A DNA stretch of 6,025 nucleotides from Patescibacteria group bacterium (GTDB lineage: Bacteria > Patescibacteriota > Microgenomatia > UBA8517), in the NCBI GenBank assembly GCA_018826545.1, contig JAHKAL010000036.1, forward strand, positions 1-6,025, given 5' to 3'. Each line of letters opens with the position of its first letter. Position 1 is the first letter of the stretch. Positions 1 through 5,070 of the stretch are shown here, in pieces. Position numbers and translations under genes: made by a program. The notes beneath the pieces were generated by a model. It was given only the letters and a program-made list of their open reading frames with translations. It did no database searches and was not told where the DNA came from.

Positions 1-171
1 AATCAGGATATCTGTTAGATAAACTGCTACAGAAAGATAATCAATTCTTAATCCATAGACAAATGAATACTGGGGCCAAAAATGATAAGCGAGTTGTGAA
101 GGAATTAAAAAAACAATTAAATAAAATAATTTTGGATAAAAACTATGAAGAATTTTTTTTATAAAATTCAC
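1..171 (-). CDS. Partial O-antigen ligase/polymerase-like membrane protein (N-terminal 57 codons)
   Basis: The frame opens with GTG at 171-169, directly after the jag stop (TAG then GTG, no gap), and stays open to the left window edge. The 57 residues read as a short basic start (VNFIKKILHSFYPK), a hydrophobic helix at about residues 14-27 (LFYLIVFLIPSQLA), then HFWPQYSFVYG, LRIDYLS and VYLTDILI. The pattern HFWP, then GxRxDYLS, then YLTDIL is one I associate with the N-termini of O-antigen ligase/Wzy-type multi-pass proteins in Microgenomates genomes. Such proteins join or polymerise surface glycans at the membrane. The assignment rests on that recollection and on hydrophobicity, as the catalytic loop lies outside the window. 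No ATG is available in frame, and I see no good ribosome-binding site, so expression probably depends on coupling to jag. Confidence 0.6.
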   Translation of the reverse strand, partial: MNFIKKILHSFYPKLFYLIVFLIPSQLAYHFWPQYSFVYGLRIDYLSVAVYLTDILI

Positions 172-630
172 CTACTTTTTCTTAGGTTTAACTAAAATGT
201 ATCTATTTTCCCCTTCACCTGTAGATTCTGTTTCAACATCTTTTTTCTCAGCTAAAGAAATATGAATTATTCTTCTTTGTGAAGAAGAAAGATTATAAAC
301 CGGTTGAGGTTCACCTGTATCAATTACTCTTTGGTATATTTGTTCTGCCATCTCTTTAAGTTTTTCTTCTTGTTTTTCTCTCCAATCACCTACATTAACA
401 AACACCTTCTTTTCTCCTAATTCTTCTCTTAAGGATAAGGCAAGAATTGCCTGTATTGAATTTATTGTTTCCCCATGTCTTCCTATTAATAGACCTGTTT
501 CTTCATCTGACTCTAAATTAACAAAAAAGTAATCTTCTTTTTCTGAAACATCAACTTTTGCCTTTGAACCAAGAAGTTCAATAAGCTTAACCGCCTTTTT
601 TTCAAGAACTTTAATTAATTTATCACTCAT
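172..630 (-). CDS. jag: Jag/KhpB-family KH-R3H RNA-binding protein
   Basis: A 152-residue cytoplasmic protein of the Jag (KhpB/EloR) family, which binds RNA and in Gram-positive bacteria is linked to control of cell elongation and division. A KH domain spans about residues 30-85, with the GxxG-type loop GRHG at 50-53 inside LLIGRHGETINSIQ. An R3H domain follows at about 90-150, with the R-x3-H signature at R119-H123 (RRIIH). The tail is basic (VKPKKK). The N-terminal Jag_N domain of the longer Firmicutes proteins is absent; the short form is common in other phyla. The start overlaps the yidC stop by one base (TAATG), and an AAGGA lies 9 nt upstream. The yidC-jag pairing is a conserved arrangement, which supports the call. 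Confidence 0.93.
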   Translation of the reverse strand: MSDKLIKVLEKKAVKLIELLGSKAKVDVSEKEDYFFVNLESDEETGLLIGRHGETINSIQAILALSLREELGEKKVFVNVGDWREKQEEKLKEMAEQIYQRVIDTGEPQPVYNLSSSQRRIIHISLAEKKDVETESTGEGENRYILVKPKKK

Positions 631-1445
631 TATTTTTTATCCTTACTGGATGGAGATTTTAACAAACCTAATTTAGAAATGAAAGGAGTTAATCCTCCCC
701 AACCTGATGTTTTATATTGCTGAATTGCTTGAATAACTGAGAACAAAAGCCAATATATAGCAAGTCCTGAAGGGAAATTCATTCCAAAAAGTAAAGTGAA
801 AAGAGGAAATGTATAAATCATAGATTGTTGCATTGTAGTCTGCATATCATCTTCTTGTTTACCTGTTTTTTTCTTTTTAACATGGGGTTGGGTAATCTTT
901 GCTGAAATAAATTGAAAAATTGCAGCCAAAATTAAGATAGGTCCGGGTAAATTAAATGCAATTCCAGGAATTTTAAAAACATCAGGTTTAGTTATATCCA
1001 GATACAAAAAACTAGTTGCAACAACATGTCCCTCTTCAAGTTTAAGTGGTGTATACAATAGTTCGTTTAATTTTGAAGCAATATCTCCACCAGCCAAAAC
1101 TTTATTAAAAACGTTAAAAAGTGCAATAAGAATTGCTATCTGAAGTAAATAAGGAAGACACCCTCCCCCTGGATTTATTCCATTCTGTTTGTAAAATTCT
1201 GTCTGAGCTGCTAAAAGTTTCTTTTTGTCGTTTTTGTGTTTTTCTTTTAATTTGCTAAGTTGTGGTTCAAAATCTTTCAGCTTTTTCATCGATTGCATAT
1301 AAGGCTTAGTTAAAGGATTGGTAACAATACGAAGAAATATTGAAAAAAATACGATCGATAAACCCATATTTCCACCCAAAAGTTTGTAAAAAAGAATTAA
1401 ACCATTTGTCAAAGGCTGAATTAATAATATTTGAAAAATGTTCAT
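630..1445 (-). CDS. yidC: YidC/Oxa1-family membrane protein insertase
   Basis: A 271-residue insertase that places membrane proteins into the cytoplasmic membrane, alone or with SecYEG. It has the short Gram-positive-like architecture without the large periplasmic domain of Proteobacteria. Hydrophobic segments lie at about 4-20, 27-46, 96-116, 165-183 and 208-243. The first core helix carries R39 in FFSIFLRIVTNPL, the position of the conserved hydrophilic-groove arginine. A charged cytoplasmic hairpin (about 50-90, KKLKDFEPQLSKLKEKHKND) leads to the family motif INPGGGCLPYLLQI at 90-103. The last helices contain YTFPLFTLLFGMNFPSGLAIYW. A second basic cytoplasmic loop, KKKKTGKQ, is at 190-197. 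I see no lipobox cysteine at the N-terminus. Only one base separates the start from the yidD stop, and the stop shares a base with the jag start. Confidence 0.96.
   Translation of the reverse strand: MNIFQILLIQPLTNGLILFYKLLGGNMGLSIVFFSIFLRIVTNPLTKPYMQSMKKLKDFEPQLSKLKEKHKNDKKKLLAAQTEFYKQNGINPGGGCLPYLLQIAILIALFNVFNKVLAGGDIASKLNELLYTPLKLEEGHVVATSFLYLDITKPDVFKIPGIAFNLPGPILILAAIFQFISAKITQPHVKKKKTGKQEDDMQTTMQQSMIYTFPLFTLLFGMNFPSGLAIYWLLFSVIQAIQQYKTSGWGGLTPFISKLGLLKSPSSKDKK
640..644 (-). promoter_or_regulatory. Shine-Dalgarno sequence of jag
   Basis: On the minus strand AAGGA lies 9 nt before the jag ATG, inside the last codons of yidC. It is the only clear Shine-Dalgarno motif I find ahead of a gene in this window, and it supports the ATG at 630-628 as the true start. 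Confidence 0.5.
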
Positions 1446-1446
1446 T

Positions 1447-1671
1447 TTAATTGCTCACTGGGTCCTCTCCCCACCCACCGAAACGATTGCATCTTAATAA
1501 TCTATTTATTGACATAATACTACCTTTAACTAATCCTTTTTTAGAAATTGCAATTTTAGCATACTCACTACATGTAGGAACATACCTACATCCACCACCA
1601 AATAATGTTTTTAATAAAATTGACAATGAGTTTTTGTATATGTCTATTAGAAAATTAATAATTTTTTTCAT
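1447..1671 (-). CDS. yidD: YidD-type membrane protein insertion efficiency factor
   Basis: A 74-residue protein of the YidD family, which associates with the inner face of the membrane and helps YidC-dependent insertion. An amphipathic/hydrophobic N-terminus (MKKIINFLIDIYKNSLSILLK) is followed by the signature CRYVPTCSEYA at about 28-38 and by RLLRCNRFGGWGEDPV at 57-72. The three cysteines (28, 34 and 61) match the family pattern. Length is typical. The start lies 17 nt inside the 3' end of rnpA in another frame, and the end is one base from yidC, the usual rnpA-yidD-yidC packing. No Shine-Dalgarno motif is visible, so translational coupling to rnpA is likely. Confidence 0.96.
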   Translation of the reverse strand: MKKIINFLIDIYKNSLSILLKTLFGGGCRYVPTCSEYAKIAISKKGLVKGSIMSINRLLRCNRFGGWGEDPVSN

Positions 1672-2023
1672 TTTTTATAATTTTTATAAACCCTGCTTTC
1701 TCAAGTGAATTTCTAACTTCCTTCATTATTTCATCTGTAGATTTTCTGATACAAGCTTGTTTCGCTAAAAAAACAAAATTATATCCGTTTTTGATATCTG
1801 TTAAAGAAAACCTAACAGATTCAGCCATTGCTCTTTTTATTCTATTTCTATGAATCGCTTCCCCACTAATTTTCTTAGAAATAACAAATCCGAATTTTGA
1901 ACCTTCATTGTCTTCTCTTTTTATATATGCAAGACCAAAGGATTCAGATTGATAAATCTTTCCTTTTTTCTCAACATTCTCAAAATTATCTTTACCTTTT
2001 AGGTTAAATTGACGAGCTAACAT
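1655..2023 (-). CDS. rnpA: Ribonuclease P protein component
   Basis: The 122-residue protein subunit of RNase P, which works with the catalytic RNA to mature tRNA 5' ends. The opening (MLARQFNLKGKDNFENVEKKGK) matches the family's first helix. The central strand KFGFVISKKIS at 43-53 leads into the RNR motif, with R59-N60-R61 in the helix HRNRIKRAMAESVR, which contacts the RNA. The C-terminus (YNFVFLAKQACIRKSTDEIMKEVRNSLEKAG) fits the last strand and helix. Length is normal. It follows rpmH by 31 nt and overlaps yidD by 17 nt. The sequence just before ATG (CCCTCTTTAATTAAT) shows no Shine-Dalgarno motif. Confidence 0.96.
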   Translation of the reverse strand: MLARQFNLKGKDNFENVEKKGKIYQSESFGLAYIKREDNEGSKFGFVISKKISGEAIHRNRIKRAMAESVRFSLTDIKNGYNFVFLAKQACIRKSTDEIMKEVRNSLEKAGFIKIIKNEKNY

Positions 2024-2054
2024 ATTAATTAAAGAGGGAATCTAAAAAAGAAGC

Positions 2055-2195
2055 TTAGGGAGTAAGTTTCTTTCTCCCTTTTTGCCTTCTCCTTTTTAAA
2101 ACCAATCTACCTTTCGCCGTTTTCATTCTCGCTCTAAAACCAAATTTTCTTTTTCTCCTTATTTTACTTGGTTGGTATGTTCTTTTTGTTGACAT
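2055..2195 (-). CDS. rpmH: 50S ribosomal protein bL34
   Basis: A 46-codon frame that begins at ATG 2195-2193 and ends with TAA at 2057-2055. It reads MSTKRTYQPSKIRRKRKFGF, then RARMKTAKGRLVLKRRRQKG and RKKLTP. This is the highly conserved, very basic bL34 of the large ribosomal subunit, with the diagnostic KRTYQPS start, the FRARM core and the VLKRRRQKGR tail. It lies in the expected place, immediately upstream of rnpA and divergent from dnaA. It is short enough to be missed by length-filtered gene calls. No Shine-Dalgarno motif precedes it, and a TATAAT lies only 7 nt upstream of the ATG. Confidence 0.97.
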   Translation of the reverse strand: MSTKRTYQPSKIRRKRKFGFRARMKTAKGRLVLKRRRQKGRKKLTP

Positions 2196-2202
2196 AGTCT
2201 AG

Positions 2203-2208
2203 ATTATA
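2203..2208 (-). promoter_or_regulatory. Putative -10 element of the rpmH operon promoter
   Basis: Minus-strand TATAAT, a perfect -10 hexamer, is separated from the rpmH ATG by 7 nt (CTAGACT). A start site at the usual distance would fall on or next to the A of the ATG, giving a leaderless transcript. I see no good -35 at 16-18 bp. An alternative promoter with TAAAAT at 2244-2239 and TTGTAT 18 bp upstream would give a leader of roughly 35 nt. The choice between them is inference. Confidence 0.4.
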
Positions 2209-2278
2209 TATTCGAACAGAAAATCTTTCTAGAGGGCAATTTTAACAGGTTAATATAGTTTTATACAAATATTGGTAG

Positions 2279-2307
2279 TTGACGGATTGTGGATAACTTT
2301 GTAAATA
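2279..2307 (+). promoter_or_regulatory. Putative dnaA promoter
   Basis: TTGACG at 2279-2284 is a 5/6 match to the -35 consensus. A weak -10 candidate, TAAATA at 2302-2307, follows with 17 bp spacing. Transcription would start near 2314, leaving a leader of about 70 nt. A perfect DnaA box occupies the spacer. The -35 is convincing but the -10 is poor. Confidence 0.4.
2288..2296 (-). promoter_or_regulatory. DnaA box (perfect TTATCCACA) upstream of dnaA
   Basis: TGTGGATAA on the plus strand is the reverse complement of the consensus DnaA box TTATCCACA. It lies about 90 bp before the dnaA start, inside the proposed promoter. It could mediate autorepression or serve as an outlying origin site. 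A weaker one-mismatch box, TTATACAAA, is at 2261-2269. Confidence 0.75.
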
Positions 2308-2383
2308 ATCATTATAAGTAAAATAACTTTTTGAAAACATCTTGCCCCAAATATTTTCTTACTAAATAGTTTTTTAAAACAAA

Positions 2384-3760
2384 ATGGACGAATTAAATAA
2401 AAATCAAATATGGAAAGACTCTCTTGAGAGTATAAAAATATCTGTGTCCTCTGCCATTTTTTCTACTTGGTTTTCTCAAACTCACATTTCAGAACTCAAA
2501 AAGGAGAATAAAAAATTTATTATTCAAATAGGATGTAATTCCCCCTTCGTTAAAACAACTTTAGAAAATAGATACTATGGCCTTATTCAAGATGCCTTAT
2601 CAAAAGTATTAGAGATGCCATGTGATTTAATGTTTATAGTTAAGGAAAATCCAAATAAAGAAAAAATGAGTTCTCAAGAAACAATTAGTCCACTTTTTGA
2701 AAATAATAAAGATAATAAAGAAGAAATAAATAATTCTTTTAGATATTCAAGAATTAAACCGGGTTTTACTTTTGAAAATTTTGCAGTTTCATCTTCAAAC
2801 CAAATGGCCTGGGCGGCGGCGGAGGCAGTATCAAAAAATCCGGGAAGTGCTTATAACCCTTTATTTGTTTGGGGTGGAGTCGGAGTCGGAAAAACACATT
2901 TAATGAATGCTATTGGTGTTTCGATACTACAAAAAAATCCCGATGCAAAGATACATTTTTGTACTGGGGAGGAATTTACAAATGATATTGTTGAGGGGAT
3001 TAGAACAAAAACAACACAAGCATTCCGAAACAAATATAGAAAATTAAAAGTTTTATTTGTTGATGATATTCAATTTATTGCAGGAAAGGATGCTGTACAG
3101 GAAGAATTTTTCCATACTTTCAATGCCGTCCAGGGTGCTGGAGGACAAGTAATACTCACTTCCGACAAGCCCCCCGACGAAATATCAAAACTTGAAGAAA
3201 GATTAAGAAGTAGATTCGAAGCAGGCCTAATTGTAGATATTGCACCTCCAGACTTTGAATTAAGGTGTGCAATAACTCAAATAAAAGCTAAAGAAAAGGA
3301 ATTAGATATTCCAATGGAAATAGTTCAACTAATTGCTGGAAATGTTGAAGCAGCAAGAAAAATTGAAGGTTTTCTTACAAGATTAATGACTGAGTCAAAT
3401 CTTAAAAAGGTAGAAATATCAGAAGATTTTGTTCAGTCCCTTTTAGGAAAGGGTGTTGAACCTAATAGTCGCATATTAAAAACTAACCCAAATGATTTAA
3501 TCAATGCTGTCGCAGAATTTTATTCTTTAGGAAAAAGGCAACTTCTGGGGGATTCAAGAGCAAGGCCCGTTTCTCTTCCAAGACAAGTTTTAATGTATTT
3601 ACTTAGAACTCAATACAATCTCCCCCTACAAGAAGTTGGCAGATTAATAGGAGGAAGAGACCACACCACCGTTATGCACGCTGTTGATAAGATAACAAAT
3701 CTAGCATCAACCGATGTTAAGATTCGTGAGGATATATTGGGGATTAAAAATAATCTTTGA
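2384..3760 (+). CDS. dnaA: Chromosomal replication initiator protein DnaA
   Basis: The 458-residue AAA+ initiator that binds DnaA boxes, melts oriC and loads the helicase. Domain I is about residues 5-85 (IWKDSLESIKISVSSAIFSTWF). Domain II is a short Lys/Asn/Glu-rich linker, about 88-122. Domain III is about 126-345, with Walker A GGVGVGKT at 164-171, Walker B LFVDDIQF at 224-231, sensor 1 ILTSDKPP at 257-264, and the arginine-finger box RLRSRFEAGL at 273-282. The sensor 2 helix reads EAARKIEG (323-330) in place of the common SNIRELEG, but keeps the arginine (R326). Domain IV, about 365-458, carries SLPRQVLMYLLR and the signature GGRDHTTVMHA (423-433) that reads the DnaA box. Length is normal. 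No Shine-Dalgarno motif precedes the ATG. The TGA stop is followed by GGA and a second in-frame TGA. Confidence 0.98.
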   Translation: MDELNKNQIWKDSLESIKISVSSAIFSTWFSQTHISELKKENKKFIIQIGCNSPFVKTTLENRYYGLIQDALSKVLEMPCDLMFIVKENPNKEKMSSQETISPLFENNKDNKEEINNSFRYSRIKPGFTFENFAVSSSNQMAWAAAEAVSKNPGSAYNPLFVWGGVGVGKTHLMNAIGVSILQKNPDAKIHFCTGEEFTNDIVEGIRTKTTQAFRNKYRKLKVLFVDDIQFIAGKDAVQEEFFHTFNAVQGAGGQVILTSDKPPDEISKLEERLRSRFEAGLIVDIAPPDFELRCAITQIKAKEKELDIPMEIVQLIAGNVEAARKIEGFLTRLMTESNLKKVEISEDFVQSLLGKGVEPNSRILKTNPNDLINAVAEFYSLGKRQLLGDSRARPVSLPRQVLMYLLRTQYNLPLQEVGRLIGGRDHTTVMHAVDKITNLASTDVKIREDILGIKNNL

Positions 3761-3787
3761 GGATGAATGTTTATAATAAATAAGCAC

Positions 3788-3804
3788 TTATCAACTTATC
3801 AACA
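3788..3804 (+). promoter_or_regulatory. Two abutting DnaA boxes
   Basis: TTATCAACT at 3788-3796 and TTATCAACA at 3796-3804 share one base and repeat with an 8-bp step. Each differs from TTATNCACA at position 6 (A for C), and the first also differs at its last base. They are likely lower-affinity sites. Confidence 0.6.
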
Positions 3805-3816
3805 TCAGCTTCAAAC

Positions 3817-3825
3817 TTATCCACA
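3817..3825 (+). promoter_or_regulatory. DnaA box (perfect TTATCCACA)
   Basis: Exact consensus 9-mer, the first of a head-to-tail pair. The second copy begins 12 bp later, leaving a 3-bp spacer, a spacing suited to neighbouring DnaA molecules. Confidence 0.88.
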
Positions 3826-3828
3826 TTT

Positions 3829-3837
3829 TTATCCACA
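3829..3837 (+). promoter_or_regulatory. DnaA box (perfect TTATCCACA)
   Basis: Exact consensus 9-mer in the same orientation as the box at 3817. The pair is probably the high-affinity anchor of the origin. Confidence 0.88.
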
Positions 3838-3887
3838 ATCAACTGACCACATTATAAACAATGAATCTTGTGCTTATTTAAATTCAA

Positions 3888-3904
3888 ATATCCACTTATC
3901 AACA
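3888..3904 (+). promoter_or_regulatory. Abutting DnaA-box pair next to the unwinding element
   Basis: ATATCCACT (3888-3896; mismatches at first and last base) abuts TTATCAACA (3896-3904), sharing one base. The second box ends one base before the CTA triplet run. This is the position from which DnaA loads onto single-stranded trios in the Bacillus model. Confidence 0.6.
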
Positions 3905-3905
3905 C

Positions 3906-3926
3906 TTACTACTACTAGAACTACTA
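3906..3926 (+). repeat. DnaA-trio repeat (origin unwinding element)
   Basis: Seven triplets in register: TTA, CTA, CTA, CTA, GAA, CTA, CTA. Read 3'-5' on the other strand they give AAT, GAT, GAT, GAT, CTT, GAT, GAT. Six of the seven match the known DnaA-trio motif 3'-[G/A]AT, which a DnaA filament binds when it opens the duplex. The run follows a DnaA box by one base and leads into an alternating TA stretch, as expected of a basal unwinding system. Confidence 0.8.
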
Positions 3927-3927
3927 G

Positions 3928-3948
3928 TATATATATGATAAATAATAT
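3928..3948. other. AT-rich putative duplex-unwinding tract
   Basis: A stretch of TATATATAT followed by GATAAATAATAT, almost free of G and C, lies between the DnaA-trio and the dnaN start. It is the likely site of first melting. It also forms the region just ahead of dnaN, where I find no convincing promoter or Shine-Dalgarno motif. Confidence 0.55.
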
Positions 3949-3963
3949 GAGACGAAAAAAGAC

Positions 3964-5070
3964 ATGAAATTAAAAGTTTTACAAGAAAATTTAGCAAAAG
4001 CTCTAATAAATGCATCAAGGTTTACAACTTCAAAAGCACAGCTTCCAATTTTGGGAAATATTAAACTTGAAACAAAAAAAACAAAACTTATTGTTTCTGC
4101 AACTAATCTGGAGATGTCGACATCAATTTCCTTTGGAGCCCAGGTAGAAAAAGAAGGAGAAATTGCAATTCCTGCAAAAGTGATTACAGAAATTGTGAGT
4201 AATCTTCAACCTGGAACGATTTCTCTTAATTCTGAAAAAGAACAACTTAAAATTTCTACCAATTCATTTTCGTCAACACTTTCTGGAATGAATACTTCTG
4301 ATCTTCCTTTGATACCTCAAAAAGTGGATGAAAAAAAAGCTTTTACATTGTCTAAAGAAAAAATTGCAGAAGCATTGTCTCAAGTAATTTTTGCAACATC
4401 AATTGACGAGACTAGACCCATTTTAACTGGTGTTTTAATGATCTTTAGAGGAAAGGATCTTACTTTGGTTGGAACAGATGGATTTAGGCTTTCACAAAGA
4501 AAGCTCTCCGTTAGCGGAAATACTAAAACTCAAAATTTAGTTCTTCCTAAGGGGATATTGGGAGAACTAATAAAAACATCGACTGAGAAAGAAAATATAC
4601 TCTTTGAATATAAGAAAGAGGAAAACCAGGTAATTGTTTTAATGGATGATACAGTTTTTTCAACTAGGGTATTGGAAGGGGAATATCCGGATTACGAAAA
4701 AATTATTCCAAAAGCTACAAATATTAAAATAAATGTAGATAAAGAAGAATTTTTAAGAGCAGTAAAGTTGGCATCTGTATTTGCTAGAGATTCTGCAAAT
4801 ATAGTGAAAATGGAAGTTGGGAAGAGCGATCTTACACTTTTGGCAGAGAGCCAATCATCTGGGAGTCAAAAAACAAAAATTGATGCAAAAGTAGAAGGGA
4901 AAGGCATAGAAATTGCTTTTAATTATAGATTTTTAGAAGAATTCATTCATTCAATCAAAGGAGAAGAGGTCCAAATGAAGTTTTCCAATTCTAATGCACC
5001 AGGAATTTTTTCTGATCCAGAAAATTCTGATTATCTTCATTTAATAATGCCTGTAAAGATTCAGGGTTAA
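3964..5070 (+). CDS. dnaN: DNA polymerase III sliding clamp (beta subunit)
   Basis: A 368-residue beta clamp, which dimerises into a ring around DNA and tethers the replicative polymerase. Three clamp folds occupy about residues 1-120, 128-245 and 250-368. Family landmarks are the N-terminal MKLKVLQENLAKAL...TTSKAQLPILGNI, the second-domain FATSIDETRPILTGVLM (about 142-158), GTDGFRLSQRKL (about 169-180), GEYPDYEKIIP (about 238-248) and FNYRFLEEFI near the end. It ends MPVKIQG, close to the MPM/V-R/K-L ending that helps form the peptide-binding pocket. Length is normal. The ATG follows the origin directly and has no clear Shine-Dalgarno motif. The TAA stop overlaps the stop of the convergent downstream gene by two bases, leaving no room for a private terminator. 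Confidence 0.98.
   Translation: MKLKVLQENLAKALINASRFTTSKAQLPILGNIKLETKKTKLIVSATNLEMSTSISFGAQVEKEGEIAIPAKVITEIVSNLQPGTISLNSEKEQLKISTNSFSSTLSGMNTSDLPLIPQKVDEKKAFTLSKEKIAEALSQVIFATSIDETRPILTGVLMIFRGKDLTLVGTDGFRLSQRKLSVSGNTKTQNLVLPKGILGELIKTSTEKENILFEYKKEENQVIVLMDDTVFSTRVLEGEYPDYEKIIPKATNIKINVDKEEFLRAVKLASVFARDSANIVKMEVGKSDLTLLAESQSSGSQKTKIDAKVEGKGIEIAFNYRFLEEFIHSIKGEEVQMKFSNSNAPGIFSDPENSDYLHLIMPVKIQG

Larger units (their letters stand above)
3761..3963 (+). other. oriC: Probable chromosomal replication origin (oriC)
   Basis: The 203-bp AT-rich gap between dnaA and dnaN holds a cluster of DnaA boxes in one orientation. These are TTATCAACT (3788), TTATCAACA (3796), TTATCCACA (3817 and 3829), ATATCCACT (3888) and TTATCAACA (3896), plus a weaker TTATAAACA at 3852-3860. 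Next comes a run of CTA triplets and then an alternating TA tract up to dnaN. This order (boxes, trio repeat, AT-rich stretch) is the layout known for Bacillus-type origin unwinding. The location between dnaA and dnaN, and the genes diverging on either side, agree. A 66-codon frame across it translates DnaA boxes and is not a gene. Confidence 0.9.

Noticed and set aside
1451..1708. An 85-codon plus-strand open frame.
   Set aside because: It is antisense to yidD and the end of rnpA, both certain genes, and its product resembles nothing beyond their complement.
2041..2060. Possible terminator or attenuator between rpmH and rnpA (AAGCTT palindrome and a T-rich stretch).
   Set aside because: The palindrome is only 6 bp, the gap is 31 nt, and the genes are a conserved operon. 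No stable stem followed by a T run is visible.
2813..2825. A short GC-rich GGCGGCGG-type repeat in an AT-rich gene.
   Set aside because: It encodes the conserved Ala-rich helix AWAAAEAVSK of DnaA through GCG codons, and is only three repeat units long.
2851..3033. A 60-codon minus-strand open frame.
   Set aside because: It is antisense to the Walker A region of dnaA and has no own signals.
3758..3766. Two TGA codons close together in frame, raising the question of TGA recoded to glycine as in some CPR lineages.
   Set aside because: dnaA has its normal length and C-terminus when the first TGA is a stop, and glycine is encoded by GGN throughout the genes.
3767..3967. A 66-codon plus-strand open frame between dnaA and dnaN.
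   Set aside because: Its codons are the DnaA boxes and DnaA-trio read as protein (repeated LST, YPH, TTT). The origin explains the sequence, and there is no ribosome-binding site.
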